Positions 53,144-64,000 of a stretch of DNA of 64,000 nucleotides are shown piece by piece. Each line of letters opens with the position of its first letter. Position 1 is the stretch's first letter. The position numbers and the translations under genes were made by a program. Origin of the DNA: Micractinium sp. NFX-FRZ (lineage: Eukaryota > Chlorophyta > Trebouxiophyceae > Chlorellales > Chlorellaceae); assembly GCA_029339195.1 (NCBI GenBank), contig JAPTJF010000324.1, positions 1 to 64,000 on the forward strand, read 5' to 3'. The notes under the pieces were generated by a model. That model was not told where the DNA came from, ran no database searches, and saw only the letters and a list, made by a program, of their open reading frames with translations.

Positions 53144-56100
53144 CTACCGCCTGCCCTGGAGCAGGCGGAGGGCCAGTGCCTCTTGCTCTGCCAATGAGAG
53201 GGCCCCAGCATCGGGGCGCGCCCGCTTCTTCTTCCTCCCCTCCGCCTGCTGCCGCTGCTGCCCTGCTGCCGCCGCGCCGCCGCCGGCCCCCTCGTCGTCC
53301 TCGCTGCCCTCCTCCTGTGCTGCTGCAGCCCGCGGCTTGCCCGGCAGCATGCCAAGGTGGGACACCTCTGGCGCCGCGCCACGCGACCGCTTGCGCTGCT
53401 GCTGCTGCTGCTGCTGCCGGGCCCTGCCGCCCGCCCCCTCCTCATCGTCATCGGAAGACGCGAGAAGGTCCAAATCCAAATCAGAGCCCGGGTCTGAATC
53501 AGAATCGGGCTCGCCTGCCGCCGGGCCCCGCCCGTGCGTGCGCCCGCGCCCGCCCATCTCCTCGCCCTCACTCTCGCTGCCGCTCCCCTCCTCCTCCTCC
53601 TGCTCCTCCTCGTCGTCATCGCTGCTGCCGCCGCCCAGCGTCGCCACAACGCCTTCGGCCTCCTGCTCGCGTGCCAGCCGCTTGGCCTGCGCGGACAGCC
53701 ATGCGCACAAAGGGGAAAGAAGGGCAGGCAGAGTGGGTCATGTGCCAGCCTGGCGATTTGGTGTTTTGGAACAGCCTGCGAGAAGCTTTCGGGGCGGCGG
53801 CAGCTCACCCTACCTGCCTGTGCCCACTCCCCAGCAGCAGCGTGGTTCAAGTAGCATACACACGTGTGCAGACACACCCGCAGCCCCACCTGCCACCCTG
53901 CCCCAGACACGGCAAGACACGGCAACAGAAACACAGTTCTTTCAAGGAGCGGCGGCTCGCTCAGCTGCTTCTCCTGGCGCCACTGGCCTTGCGCATCTCC
54001 CGCCAGCCCCCCTGGCACCGGCCCGCCTACACCCACTCCTTCTCCCCCTCTCCAATGAGAGAAGACAGGTGGCGGCCCGCTCACCCGCTTCTCCTGGCGC
54101 TGCGCCTTGCGCATCTCCCGCAGTTCCTCCTTGTCCTGGCGGTCGCGCTGCAGGAGGGGGAGGCGGGGCGGGAAGAGGGGGACATGGGGTGCGGGGGGCA
54201 GAGGGGTGCGTGAGGGGCATGGGACAGGGGGGGCTTGAGGTGCACATGGGGCAGGAGGGAGTGAGGTGCATGCGGTGCCCACGCCAGGCCAGCCAGAGTG
54301 GTGACAGAGAGGCATGCCATGGGGGTCGGGAAGTGCCCGCGGCCCGGCACGGCAGCGAGGTAGTAGGCAGCCCCCCTGCCAGCCCACCAATCCACGGTGG
54401 TGCAGCACATGGCAGCTCAGCCCAGGAGGCTTCTGTTCAGTCTCGCCTGACTACCTGCATGCCTACAACAAACCCTCCCGCCGCTCTCGCTCCCTTCCCA
54501 CCACCAATCGGCCCGCCTACCCTGCCTGCCCACCCCTACCCACCCACAAACCTGCAGCATGACTGCGCGTGCCGCCGCCGCACGGTCTGCCACGCTGCGG
54601 TGAATGCCGGTGTCCAGGCCGGCAGTGGCGGTGCTGGTGGTGCGGTTGCCGGCGTCCTCGCTGCAGGTGAGCACAGGTGGGGGAGTGTACAAGTGGCACG
54701 AGTGTGCAGGCAGGCAGCGAGGTAGTCCAGCCTAGCCTGAAAGCATGTGCCCCGGCATGCAAGCAATCACACCTGGCTCTCGCACTGGTCAGCAAGGCGC
54801 CACACCCGCTGTTGGTCCCGCACTGCTGGCTGGCCTCCCACCGCCCCCAACCCCGCCTCCTCCTATCACCTGAATGACTCCACCCCTCAAGCTCCAGCAC
54901 CCAGCCTACCCCAACTCCCCAGCATCTTCTCTGGTCGAGCCCAGTCATGCAATACAGCTGATCACCCCCCCCCCTTCCTGACCCACTACTGTACTGTACT
55001 CACCTCTCAAACTGTGAGTCATCCCGGGCCAGCAGCTCCAGAGGGTCCACCGCCTCCCCCTCCTCATCAAACACAGTCCTGCACAGGCAAAAGTGGGGCA
55101 GTTGAGCAGCAGTGCAGCGTGCACACACTTGCCAGAACGTGGGCAGGCGAGCAGCACAGCAGCATAAACACACACTTGGCTTGCAGGAACACAGCAATGA
55201 TGTTGTCGGTAGTGGCGGCGGGGTCCTTTTGACGGCCACTCGGCGGGTGCATGCAGGGCCAGGGGTGGTGGAACGGCCCTGTGGCGCCGCGCTGGGGCAC
55301 AGATGCCTCGGCAGCCATTGCCTCTCACCCCATCCACGCAGATTCCCCCACACCCAACTGTGCCCGCACGCCCGCCCCTGCCCTCCCCTGCCGCACCTTG
55401 TGCCCGACACCGCATGCGCCTTGATCTTCAGCTTCTTCTTCCTCTTGCTGCTGCCTGCCCCCGCCCCATCAGCTGCCGCTGGCGCAGCCGCCTGCCCGTC
55501 AGCATCTTCCCCCTCCCCCTCGCTGCCGGCCTCGGCGACGTGCCGCCGCTTGACAACCAGGAAATCGTCGTCGTCGTCGTCGCCATCGCTGCCTGCTGCT
55601 GCCTCCCCGCCTTCCTCCTCATCGCTGCCTGCTGCCGCCGCTGGGGCGCCCTGTTTGCGCCGCCGCCGCTGCTGCCCCTCCTCTTCCTCCTCGCTGCTGC
55701 CCCCTGCCTCCTGCCCCTCATCGTCGTCGTCATCGCTGCCCGCCGCCGTGCCCTTTGCCGCTGCCGCCTTCTTCTGCTGCTGCGCCTGCTGTGCCTGCTG
55801 TGCGCCATCCTCCAGCGCGCCGCCGCCCACCACCACCTCCTGCATCTTCTTGCCTGCACCGGGTGACAGCAGCAGGCCCCAACAGTGGGAACAACAAGAC
55901 AGTCGGCATCGGTGCGACTGCAAAGCAGCAGCGCCCAAGGGCGGGTCCAGGACCTAGAGGCCAGAAGGGCTGGCTGTAAAGGAAAATAAAAGAAGAGATT
56001 GCCAGCCGCTGCAGGTTTTGACAGCAGAGGCACGCAATTGTGCGGCACAAGTGCAAGCACACGTGCACTGCACCGCCGCGCCAAACCGGCGGGGGTGCTG

Positions 56101-59100
56101 CCGCTGTTTTCTGGCCGTCCGAGGCATGCAGGCGGGCGCGGCAGCCGCCTTACCCGCTTTCTTGAGGAAGCGGAGCTTGGGGGCGGTGGGCAGCCCCATG
56201 CTGTACGCACACTCTGCCGCAGGAAGCTGCAGGGGAGCAGGGGCAGGGCATGGGGCAGGTGAGGGGGCGGGCACAGGGTGTTGGGCGGGGTCCAGCCCAG
56301 GCACTTGAAGTGGGGCACAGCCGAGGGGCAAGCTTCGGGGCAGCAAGCGCCTCCTGCCTGATGCCAGCCAAACACTTGCACACTGAACGGCACTTGGATG
56401 AGAGGGGCATGCCATGAGGCAACGGGCCTGCATGCAGGCCCTCCCCATCCCCACTGCACTCCACACATGTCAGATGGGCTGGTGCAGGCAGGCCCACCTG
56501 CGTGACGTCAAACACCTTGCGGTTGGGCTGCAGGAAGACGCTGCGCAGGTATGAGACCAGCGCGCGCTGGGCCACCTCCTGCGGGGCGCACGGCACGAGA
56601 GCGGGGAGGGGTGAGGGGCAGCGCGTTGTGGACCTGCACGGACAGAGCTCCCCCCCCGCCTGCACCAACATGCCCCCTCCCCACTCCTCGTCTCTCCCAT
56701 ACACCAGGCCCCACCTTGAGCTCGGCATCCTTGGACAGTACCGCAGCCCGCCTCCCAGTACACCCCGCCCCGCCCCCAAACCACCGCCACCCACCCTCTC
56801 CACCCGTCCTCTCCACTCCCGTCTACCACCGCCCCCACCTTGAGCTCGGCATCCTTGGACAGCAGCGCCTGCAGCGCCGGCGTCACCGGCTGCACCTTGG
56901 CAGGGTTGTGCTTCAGCTGCTTCATCGGAACCTTGGCTTCCTCCAGCTGCACACACGAGTGATGCGAGTGCAAGTGCAAGCATGAAGTGATGCCGTGCCT
57001 TGATTGCGTGCATGCTGCTGCGTGGCCCCTTGCTCCAAAGGCGCGTGTATGGCACTTAGAGCCTTGACCTGGCCGCCCGCCTGCTTCACCATCCACTGCA
57101 CCAGGTTGGCCCCCTCCTTCGCGCGTGGGCAGCAGCACTACCACCAACACGCATGCAGCCAACAACCACCCCACCCCACACCCTCGACAGCCAATTACAG
57201 GCAAACATTTTGCCACAGGCGCCATGAAGACATCGAACACCAAACTTGCTTGCTAGGACGTGGCAGGCGCACTCTGTACCCCCAACCAGTACCACCAACC
57301 AGTACCGCCAGCCTGTGCCCCCGCCCCGCACCTGCGCCAGCATCCCCTCCTTCTCGCTGGGCAGCAGCAGCAGCAGGCCCTTGCCGGAGGACACGTAGCG
57401 CGCGGTGCGCCCCACGCGGTGGATGTAGGAGGCAACGTCCTCGGGGCAGTCGGCCTGCAGGGGGGCAGGGCGCTCAAGGGTGGGCGGGACGGGGCGAGAT
57501 TGTGGGGCGAATACGGGCTGCAGGGAGCGGCGGCGACGGCAGGCCATCTCCTCCCCCGCTTCCCCAACCCTGGCCCTGGCCCAGGCCACTGCGCCATCCC
57601 CCCATTGCATCCCATGCCCAACTCCCCCGCCCAGCCCCTTGACACACCACACCACAGCCCACCGCCTACCCACCTGCACCACCCAGTCGACGGTGGGGAA
57701 GTGCAGGCCGCGTGCGGCGATGTCTGTGGCAAACAGAACCATGGCCTTGGCCTCGCAAAACTCGTAGAAGGCTGCAAGGCACAGAGAGGCGTGAAGGAGC
57801 ACACGAGAGGAATGGAAACAGGCAGGGATGATGGGGGGCAGGGGGGGAGGCAGCTCTCTCGGACTCCTCCCCAAGTCGACCCTGGACAAGACATGCTCCT
57901 ACACCACCAGCCAGCCAGCCAGCATGAAAAAAAAAATGCATTTGTCCTGCCTCATCTCTCCCATGATGCCACCCGCAGGTGCTGCGATAGCGGACCCGCC
58001 AGGCCCGCCCCCACTCACCCCCCATGCGCTTGTACTGGTTCATCTTTCCGTGCAGCGCGCGCAGCGGCACGCCGGGGCGCAGCTTGCGCAGGGCCTCGAA
58101 CAGGAAGCGCACTTGCTTGCAGGTGGACACAAAGATGATGGTCTTGGACTGCAGGGGGCGGGGAGGGGGGAGGGGAGGGAAACCCGCACATGTGAGTTGT
58201 TAAAAAGGAAGTGCACTTGCTTGCAACGAGGGGAAGACAGAGATGCCAGTCTTGGCCTGCAGATGATGAGAGGTAGAGGTAGGGAGGTGCAGGGTCGGGT
58301 GAGTAAAGGACGAAGAGAGGTGGGTCAGGGTGGAGTGCAAGGGGCCCCGGAGGACAAGGGGCAGGCGGCGCAGGCTGGGCAGCGGCACAGAAGTCCGGGA
58401 GGCACCCACCGCACACACACGGATGGGGCCCGGCCGGTACATGACACCAAGCAGTCACCGCAGCAGTCATCAGGCAGTGCACCCAGCAGTGCAGTGCCAG
58501 CAGCACTCATCACCGCAGCACAGTGCAGTGCCAGCAGCAGTTGTCACCGCAGTACAGTGCAGTACACCGGCAGTACCGCCCGCCCACCTTGAGGTGTGTC
58601 TTGATGAAGGACCACAGGATGTCCAGCTTCTGCTGCAGCTCGCACTCCATATAGGCCTGGCGGGGCGGGAGGCGGGGAGGCACCCAGCAAGCGGGCTCAG
58701 ACATGTCGCGCAACCACATAATCAGACTAGCATAAGCTCCAGCGGCGGCTCTGGCACCCAATGCGTTCAGAATAAATCCGCCCAAGTTGTTGACGCATTT
58801 GCACGTGCAGCTTCTTTCCCAGTGCCGGCAGGCCCCAAGCGCCAAGCGCGGGGGTGCATTACGTGAGTGCAGCGCCGGGCCGCCCTCCCCCGTGCTGAGT
58901 GTGCGCGTGCAGGGGAGGCATGCAGGTGCGCCGGTGGCGGTGCGCGCTGTGCCTGCTGTGCATGCTGTGCCTGCTGCTCACCTGCTGGAGCTTGACGGGC
59001 GTGGGGGCCGCCGCCTCGGAGTGGACCGACACATACTCCGGGTCCTGCAGGGGAGGGGGGGATCAACACAAGACAGCACTTCGAAGCACTTGAAAAAAGA

Positions 59101-61961
59101 GCAAGTGTTGCTTCTTTCCACATCTGACACATACTCCGGGTCCTGCAGGGGAGCGGGGGATCAACAAAAGAAAGAGCTTGGAAGCAATTGAAAAAAGAGC
59201 AGGTGTTGCTTCTTTTCACAACTGACACATACTCACAGTAGGCAGAACGAGCTGGCACAGGGCGGCCGGTTTGGTGGGTGCTGGGGGGCGCTGGGCCAGG
59301 CTGGCAGTGTGGGGGACAGAGCATGTGTTGCCTTCTTCTTCTTTCCAAACGGTGCCCTTCTTTTGATCCCTTATCCTGCAAAACCTGGACTGCATACGCC
59401 GCTGCCCCTCCTTAAGCCTTAAGCATAAATGACAACCCACCACAATGTCCCGCCCCGCCCCGCCCCCGCCCTACCTTGAGCGACAGGCGGGCCAGGTCCT
59501 TTACGTTCTTGGTCTGCGTGGCGCTGAACAGCAGGGTCTGGCGGTCGCGGGGGATGTTGGACACAATCGCGTTGAGCGTGGTGGAGAAGCCCTGCAAGGG
59601 GGTTGCAGGGACCATAGTGCGGTTGTAGACGGGGAGTTCTACTAATATCACGCCCGCCTCGTCGCACACATACCTCCCCTAATGGCCGGCTGCCCACCCG
59701 GTCGCCATGCCCAGGCAGCGGTCACCCCCATCCCGGCACCAGCCCACCCACCCACCAGAAAAACAAGAGCTTGACAACAGCTTTTACAAACAGGAGCGAC
59801 AGGAACAGCACTAGCCTTGACATTTCCCACCTACCAAAAACAAGAACAACAAGAAACAGCACAAGCACATGTGAGGCACCCCCGCCCACCCACCAAGTCC
59901 AGGCAGCGGTCACCCCCCTGCAGCACCAGCCTACCCACCAAGCCTCAGCGGCACCACTGGATTGATACAGAACCCTTGAATGTATACAGGGCAGCACTAC
60001 ATTGATAAAGAGCACCCACCATGTCCAGGCATCGGTCTGCCTCGTCCAGCACCAGCACCTGCAGCTGGCCGGCGTCAAACCCGGGCGTCTCATCCATGTG
60101 TTGCAGCAGCCGCCCGGGCGTGCACACCAGGATGTTCATGCCTGTGGGGGTGTGGGCGCGGTGGCGGGGCGGGGGGGGAGTTGATGCAGTAGTGAGGAAG
60201 CGCTTGGGAGTGCAGGCAGTGCCGCATGCGGTGTAGTAGAGGCAGGGAGTGGTGCGTGGATGGCAGTGCACGCATTGTAAGCACGCCAAGGGGACAATTT
60301 CTTGTGCATATGAAAGTTTCATTTTTTTCTTTTTCTATGATAACGTAAGTGCTCTTGGCCAGCAGTGCCGCCGGTGGCGGCTCCACTGACTCCCCTCCCG
60401 AGCTCGTCGCCTGCCCCTCCCCCTTTTCACTCGTGCTCTCTGCTGATGCCCTCATCCAGCCCCTGGCTGCTGACGTGCAGCCCACACCAGGCTGTCCAGA
60501 ACTAGCCCGCTAAACAAACCACACATGTCCTGGCCCTGGACTAGGCTCGCTCACATTGTGCGCCCGCTCCCACTCCCCCGCCCCACTCACAGCCCTTGCT
60601 CCCACCCTCCCAGGCCAACACCAGCCGCCTCACCGTTCACCCGTGCCTGCTCCTCCTTCACATCCTTCCCGCCAATCAGCAGCCCAGCGCTCAGGTCGTG
60701 CCGCCGCCCAACCTTGCGCAGCTCGTCGAAAATCTGCAGTGCGGCGCAGTGCAGTGCAGTGCATTGCAGTCAGTCACTACATGAGGTGAAGGTTCCGTTG
60801 AGCGTGCCAGCCATAAGCCCTCCTGCGGGCAACGGCGACAGGTGACGTCAGGCCTGCCCATCCGCCCACTTGAGCCTGCCTCACTCAAGGACCCCCACCC
60901 CCCACCCCTGCCAACAGCCGGAACAGACAAGACAGCTCACAACGGTCGGCATCATCTCTGCCCAGGCCGCCCAGCCTGCCCACCAGCCCGCTTTACCTCC
61001 ACAGCTGCAGTCTGCACAACCTCCCAGCCTGGCATCGCCAGCTCCCATATTGTATTGGGCGAGAAGACGAGCGCCCCCACCCCTGCCAGCCACCCCCGAC
61101 GAACTGAAAACGGCCCCAACCACCCCCCACGCCCACCAACCTGCATCGCCAGCTCCCGAGTTGGGGAGATGATGAGCGCCCCCAGCCCGTCCAGCCTGCC
61201 CCACCGCTGCCTGAACAGGCGCTCCACCACAGGCAGCAGGAAGGCCAGGGTCTTGCCTGCAGGCAACGGTGGCCAGGGCAGCAGCAGCAGCAGCAGGCAA
61301 GTCAGGGTGTTGCCTGCAGCGGCTGACATGAGCAGCAGGTAGGCCAGGGTCTTGCTTGCAAAGTTGGTGGGTTCAAGGCAGCGGGCCAGGGTGAGTTGAC
61401 AGATTAGGCACAGGGGACAAGGGCGGGGGCGGGCGAAGGGAGCACGTGGTCAGGGACAGGGAGGGCGAGCAGCCGCGGGGGTGCCTTGCACCTGCCTGTG
61501 CTGACCCCCAGTGCAGTTAAAGGCCTCAGCAGCCGCTGCCTCACTGCTGTCATGACGCGGCACCCACTCCTGCTACCTCGATACCCAGCATCGCACGCAC
61601 CTGACCCTGTCTTGGCGGCGCCTAGCACGTCGCGGCCAGACAGCGCATGCGGCAGCGCTGCACGCTGCACCGCCGTCAGCGTCACATACTTGGCCTCCCG
61701 CAGCCCCTGCTTGCTGCACTCGCTGATGGGCAGCTCGTCGAACTTCTTGACTCCAGCAAGGCTGGCAGGGGGCTGCTCGCTAGAGGCAGCTGCGGCTGCT
61801 GCTGGCGGCGCCGCCAGCAGGTTGCTGCCGCGTGGCGGCGCCCCCTCCTCCAGCGCGCGCTCCAGCGCCTCTATCTCATCCGCCTCTGCCTTGCTGCGGC
61901 GGCTCTGGTTCTTATGGTACTGGCGGCGCTGCTTCTGCCGCCCGCCTGCTTGCTTCTGCAT
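53144..61961 (-). CDS. DEAD-box RNA helicase, DBP4/DDX10 family
   Basis: Nucleolar ATP-dependent RNA helicase for 18S rRNA maturation (yeast Dbp4/Hca4, human DDX10). About 935 aa in 18 exons: 61601-61961, 61141-61256, 60634-60733, 60020-60141, 59475-59591, 58982-59044, 58588-58656, 58019-58148, 57674-57771, 57332-57454, 56839-56946, 56498-56578, 56154-56226, 55397-55853, 55004-55078, 54552-54660, 54085-54147, 53144-53686; all phases agree. Motifs in order: FDELPISE and [11 protein letters not shown] (Q motif), AKTGSGKT (I, split by intron 1), PTRELAMQ (Ia), TPGRLLQHM (Ib), [11 protein letters not shown] (II), FSATQT (III), [11 protein letters not shown] (IV), [11 protein letters not shown] (V), [10 protein letters not shown] (VI). 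The DBP4-type extension follows ([20 protein letters not shown]), then long acidic/basic low-complexity tails ([20 protein letters not shown]). Exon-edge copies occur in at least six introns. Confidence 0.95.
53944..53996. repeat. decayed copy of helicase exon 17 in the adjacent intron
   Basis: gcttctcctggcgccactgg and ccttgcgcatctcccgcc parallel the exon 17 end at 54089-54124 (gcttctcctggcgctgcg, ccttgcgcatctcccgca), about 120 bp away. Confidence 0.75.
56715..56760. repeat. intronic copy of the helicase exon 11 donor edge
   Basis: caccttgagctcggcatcct followed by tggacagtaccgcagc repeats the exon 11 end (56837-56870, caccttgagctcggcatcct, tggacagcagcgcc), 122 bp away and with the donor retained. 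Confidence 0.85.
59126..59240. repeat. 98-bp tandem copies of the helicase exon 6 acceptor edge
   Basis: gacacatactccgggtcctg at the exon 6 start (59028) recurs at 59126, and gacacatactc again at 59224, each 98 bp apart. The intervening ttgaaaaaagagcaagtgtt text is also duplicated. Confidence 0.9.
59704..59945. repeat. two intronic copies of the helicase exon 4 donor edge
   Basis: The exon 4 end (60020, catgtccaggcatcggtctg, ccagcaccagc) is echoed by ccaagtccaggcagcggtca at about 59896 and atgcccaggcagcggtcacc at about 59706. Both keep the DEAD-box-region reading only in part. Confidence 0.75.
61030..61090. repeat. intronic copy of the helicase exon 2 donor edge
   Basis: ggcatcgccagctcccatat and gagcgcccccacccctgcca repeat exon 2 (tgcatcgccagctcccgagt, gagcgcccccagcccgtcca at 61142-61190), about 108 bp away. 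Confidence 0.8.
61290..61362. repeat. intronic copies of the helicase exon 2 acceptor edge
   Basis: ggccagggtcttgcctgcag at the exon 2 start (61243-61262) is echoed by gtcagggtgttgcctgcagc (about 61301) and ggccagggtcttgcttgcaa (about 61342). Confidence 0.75.
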
Positions 61962-62526
61962 GTCGGCGGGACCTCAAGCAGTCAGCACTGCGCTGCTGTA
62001 TATGTGACTTTGCCGTCCCCTTGCTCTCGTCACGGCAGGCATGTCCCAAGTGCACCTCGTGTCTTTCTATGGCCGGCGCCACGCTGTTCCAGCTGTCTTC
62101 TCCTGCTGAGGCAGCATCACCAAACTTGTCAGCAGCTGCCAGCAGCGCCAGGCACCGGGAACCCTTGAGCTCTAGCATCAGCCTTTGTGCTCCGCTGCAC
62201 GCTCGCAGAAACCCGCCACTGCTTCGCGCCGAGCCCAGTTCTCTCGCAGGCAGGTGAGCCCCACAGGCTGCGGCTTCTGATCGACAATACCAATTCCATC
62301 TCACACAGCGTGTTGGTACCCTACCCGTTCCTCCCGTCACCGCCGCCGCCGCTGCTGCCGCCACTGGCAGTGCGCCAAGAAGCAGAACCGCCTGTTGGCA
62401 CAGTTTTGAAGCACCCTGCCTGCACTCTCTGTGCAACATCAGCTATCCGCACACTCCACCGCATCATCTGGCAGCGTGCAGATCACGTGGCGGCACCGAC
62501 TGTGGCTCTCCACCTGGAACACAGCT
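61962..62526. promoter_or_regulatory. 565-bp divergent region (helicase / 99-aa membrane protein)
   Basis: Start codons of the minus-strand helicase and the plus-strand small gene face outward across this region. No additional coding exon joined in phase. Regulatory elements are not resolved. Confidence 0.5.
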
Positions 62527-63079
62527 ATGAAGCAGCTTACAGTGGCCGACGGGACGATGCTGGGGGCGGGCATGCTGCTAGTCGGTGCGTCCACAGGGCT
62601 GCACTTACGCGTTTGCAGTGCAGAGTGGCGGGGCTTCCGGCATCAAGCTGCCAAACGCGCAATCATCCGCTCCACCCTCCTGCAGGCGGCGCCACAATTG
62701 CTTACAAGCGCAAGCAGACGACGCTGTTCAAGTCGCTCTACTTCCTGTCGTGGCCAGTGCTGGGGTCTGCAGTGCTGTGGACGTTCATGCCCACGCCGCA
62801 GCAGATGGAGAAGGTGTGTGCATGGGTTCAAGCGCAGGCGTGCAAGTGGTGCTGGCAGCTGCCGCCTGCTCCTGCTGCCAGCCTGGCGCACCTCACTAGC
62901 ACCTCCCCCACCGAGTCCCCTGCCCCCTCAAGCCCTTGCTGTATGGCTTTTCTCCCTCCCCACAGGAACTTCGGGCCAACGGGTTCTCTCAACAGGAGCT
63001 GGATGCCAGCCGGGCGGCCACGCAGGCGCAGCTAGACCAGCTGCGGGCGGCAGCGGGGCGGGGGCCAGAGAGCAAGTGA
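62527..63079 (+). CDS. small two-span membrane protein, unknown function
   Basis: About 99 aa from three exons: 62527-62584, 62686-62813, 62966-63079, in phase. Residues 1-26 form a Gly-rich hydrophobic helix (GTMLGAGMLLVG). A basic loop AYKRKQTTLFK follows, then a second helix around YFLSWPVLGSAVLWTF. After that comes MPTPQQMEKELRANGFSQQE and an amphipathic Gln/Ala tail. The TPTP.QMEKEL segment after a membrane helix resembles small mitochondrial assembly or subunit proteins, for example of the bc1-assembly CBP4 type, but I cannot assign a family. Mitochondrial location is a guess. TGTAA at 63131-63135 is a plausible poly(A) signal. Confidence 0.72.
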
Positions 63080-63130
63080 TGTCAACGCTGTCTACCTCCT
63101 CCCTAAGACTTCTGTACATCACGCCACACT

Positions 63131-63135
63131 TGTAA
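63131..63135 (+). terminator. TGTAA poly(A) signal of the 99-aa protein gene
   Basis: Pentamer 52 bp after the TGA at 63077-63079. Confidence 0.65.
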
Positions 63136-63332
63136 TCATGCGACGCTGCTGCATGGCATCCTACTAATTGCTTGGATTCAGCGGCCGCTAGCGGCGGCGT
63201 CTGGCAGATCTGGGCACGCCTGGCTGGCGCCGGTTGGCAGTGGCAGGGCCCTGTCCTCCTTCACAGCCTGCTTACCCGAGTTACGTTGGACCAGCTGGGT
63301 CTCTAAACTTGAACAGCACCGGGAACAGGGGG

Positions 63333-63977
63333 ATGCTGACTTCAAAGTTGCTCGCAGCGGCGCTGCTGCTTCTGGCCATCGCCTGCACGCCTGCCGCTGC
63401 GAAATGGAGTGAGTGGTTTGAAAGTGTTTGCCACGCGCGTTTTGCCCTGCCCCGCTGCTCCAACCACCTCCGGCCAGGGAGTTGCCGGCACACGCGGTAG
63501 CATGCAGGACCCCGCTTTACCAAAGCAGCTGACAGCAGACCTTGAGAGGCGCCGCACAGTCGGTCAAGAGAGAGACCGGCCCTGCTGCCGCCGCCGCCGC
63601 CAGCCGCTCCACACAGCGCCGCCTCCCGCCTGCCTACTGCAGCGTGCGGCGTGTGCTACACAACCTACCTGGTCGAGTGGGGCGTTGGCACGCTGGGCCC
63701 CATCTGCATGTGCAGCGGCGGCAACTCCACCGCCACCTTCAACTGGGCCGGCAACGGTGCGTGGGTGGGGCAGGGTCACAGGGCGGGCGGGGGCATGGCA
63801 ACAAGCAGTGCGTGTGTGCGGCGGGGTCGACTCCCTGTGCAGGTTTGCAGCCTCTGTGATGCACACCTATTAGCTGCGGGCACTGCCTCCACTGCTGCCT
63901 GCCTGCCTGGCTATTTCTACTGTACTGGACGGAAGACCGGCTGCTGGCCCACTTGCCGGTGCCTGCTCAACAGCTGA
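63333..63977 (+). CDS. small secreted cysteine-rich protein, unknown function
   Basis: About 97 aa, three exons: 63333-63408, 63643-63756, 63874-63977, in phase. The start MLTSKLLAAALLLLAIACTP plus AAAKW is a textbook signal peptide with an Ala-x-Ala cleavage site. The mature part of about 72 residues has nine cysteines: CGVC, CMC, then CLPGYFYC, GCWPTC and RC at the C-terminus, with no membrane segment. The odd count suggests one free Cys or a dimer. The acceptor of exon 3 (cctattag) is weaker than the CTGCAG used elsewhere, so the C-terminus is less certain. It could be an extracellular signalling, defence-like or wall peptide; none of these is shown. The gene ends 23 bp from the window edge. 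Confidence 0.65.
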
Positions 63978-64000
63978 CGCCCCCGGCGCCGCGCCCCCTG

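Overview
The window is nuclear DNA of a GC-rich green alga, most likely a trebouxiophyte of the Chlorella/Auxenochlorella/Coccomyxa kind. The reasons are many short GT-AG introns with CTGCAG acceptors, proteins of plant/algal type (SBP-box factor, plant-length S-adenosylhomocysteine hydrolase, organellar LepA/EF4, wax synthase, prolyl 4-hydroxylase with a ShKT tail), and the chlorophyte poly(A) signal TGTAA after several stop codons. The species cannot be named from sequence alone. I assembled 16 protein-coding genes by hand from open frames, splice sites and phase agreement (about 112 introns), plus one pseudogene. No rRNA, tRNA, CRISPR array or intact transposon was recognised.

Left part (1-19 kb): an SBP-box transcription factor (+), a ferroportin-family metal exporter (+), an Sfp-type phosphopantetheinyl transferase (-) and S-adenosylhomocysteine hydrolase (-, 13 exons). 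The hydrolase gene has a 6-nt micro-exon. Its largest intron carries a separate cysteine-rich gene on the opposite strand.

Middle (19-39 kb): an organellar translation factor LepA/EF4 (-, 19 exons), an F-box-like/leucine-rich repeat gene (-), a modular secreted cysteine-rich protein (-), a decayed inverted paralogue of the LRR gene (+), and a prolyl 4-hydroxylase (+).

Right part (39-64 kb): a Spinster-type MFS transporter (-) divergent from a GHMP small-molecule kinase (+); a DGAT2-type acyltransferase (-) divergent from a wax-synthase-like acyltransferase (+), which makes a neutral-lipid pair around a 0.5-kb intergenic region; a DBP4/DDX10 DEAD-box helicase (-, 18 exons) divergent from a 99-residue membrane protein (+); and a 97-residue secreted cysteine-rich protein (+).

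The most striking genome-level signal is structural. In at least five genes, introns carry one or two decayed tandem copies of the neighbouring exon edge, splice site included, at spacings of about 40-200 bp. One such duplication flanks the 6-nt micro-exon. About 6% of the introns I modelled use GC-AG ends. Exon coordinates come from consensus splice sites, reading phase and family alignment from memory; there is no transcript evidence.
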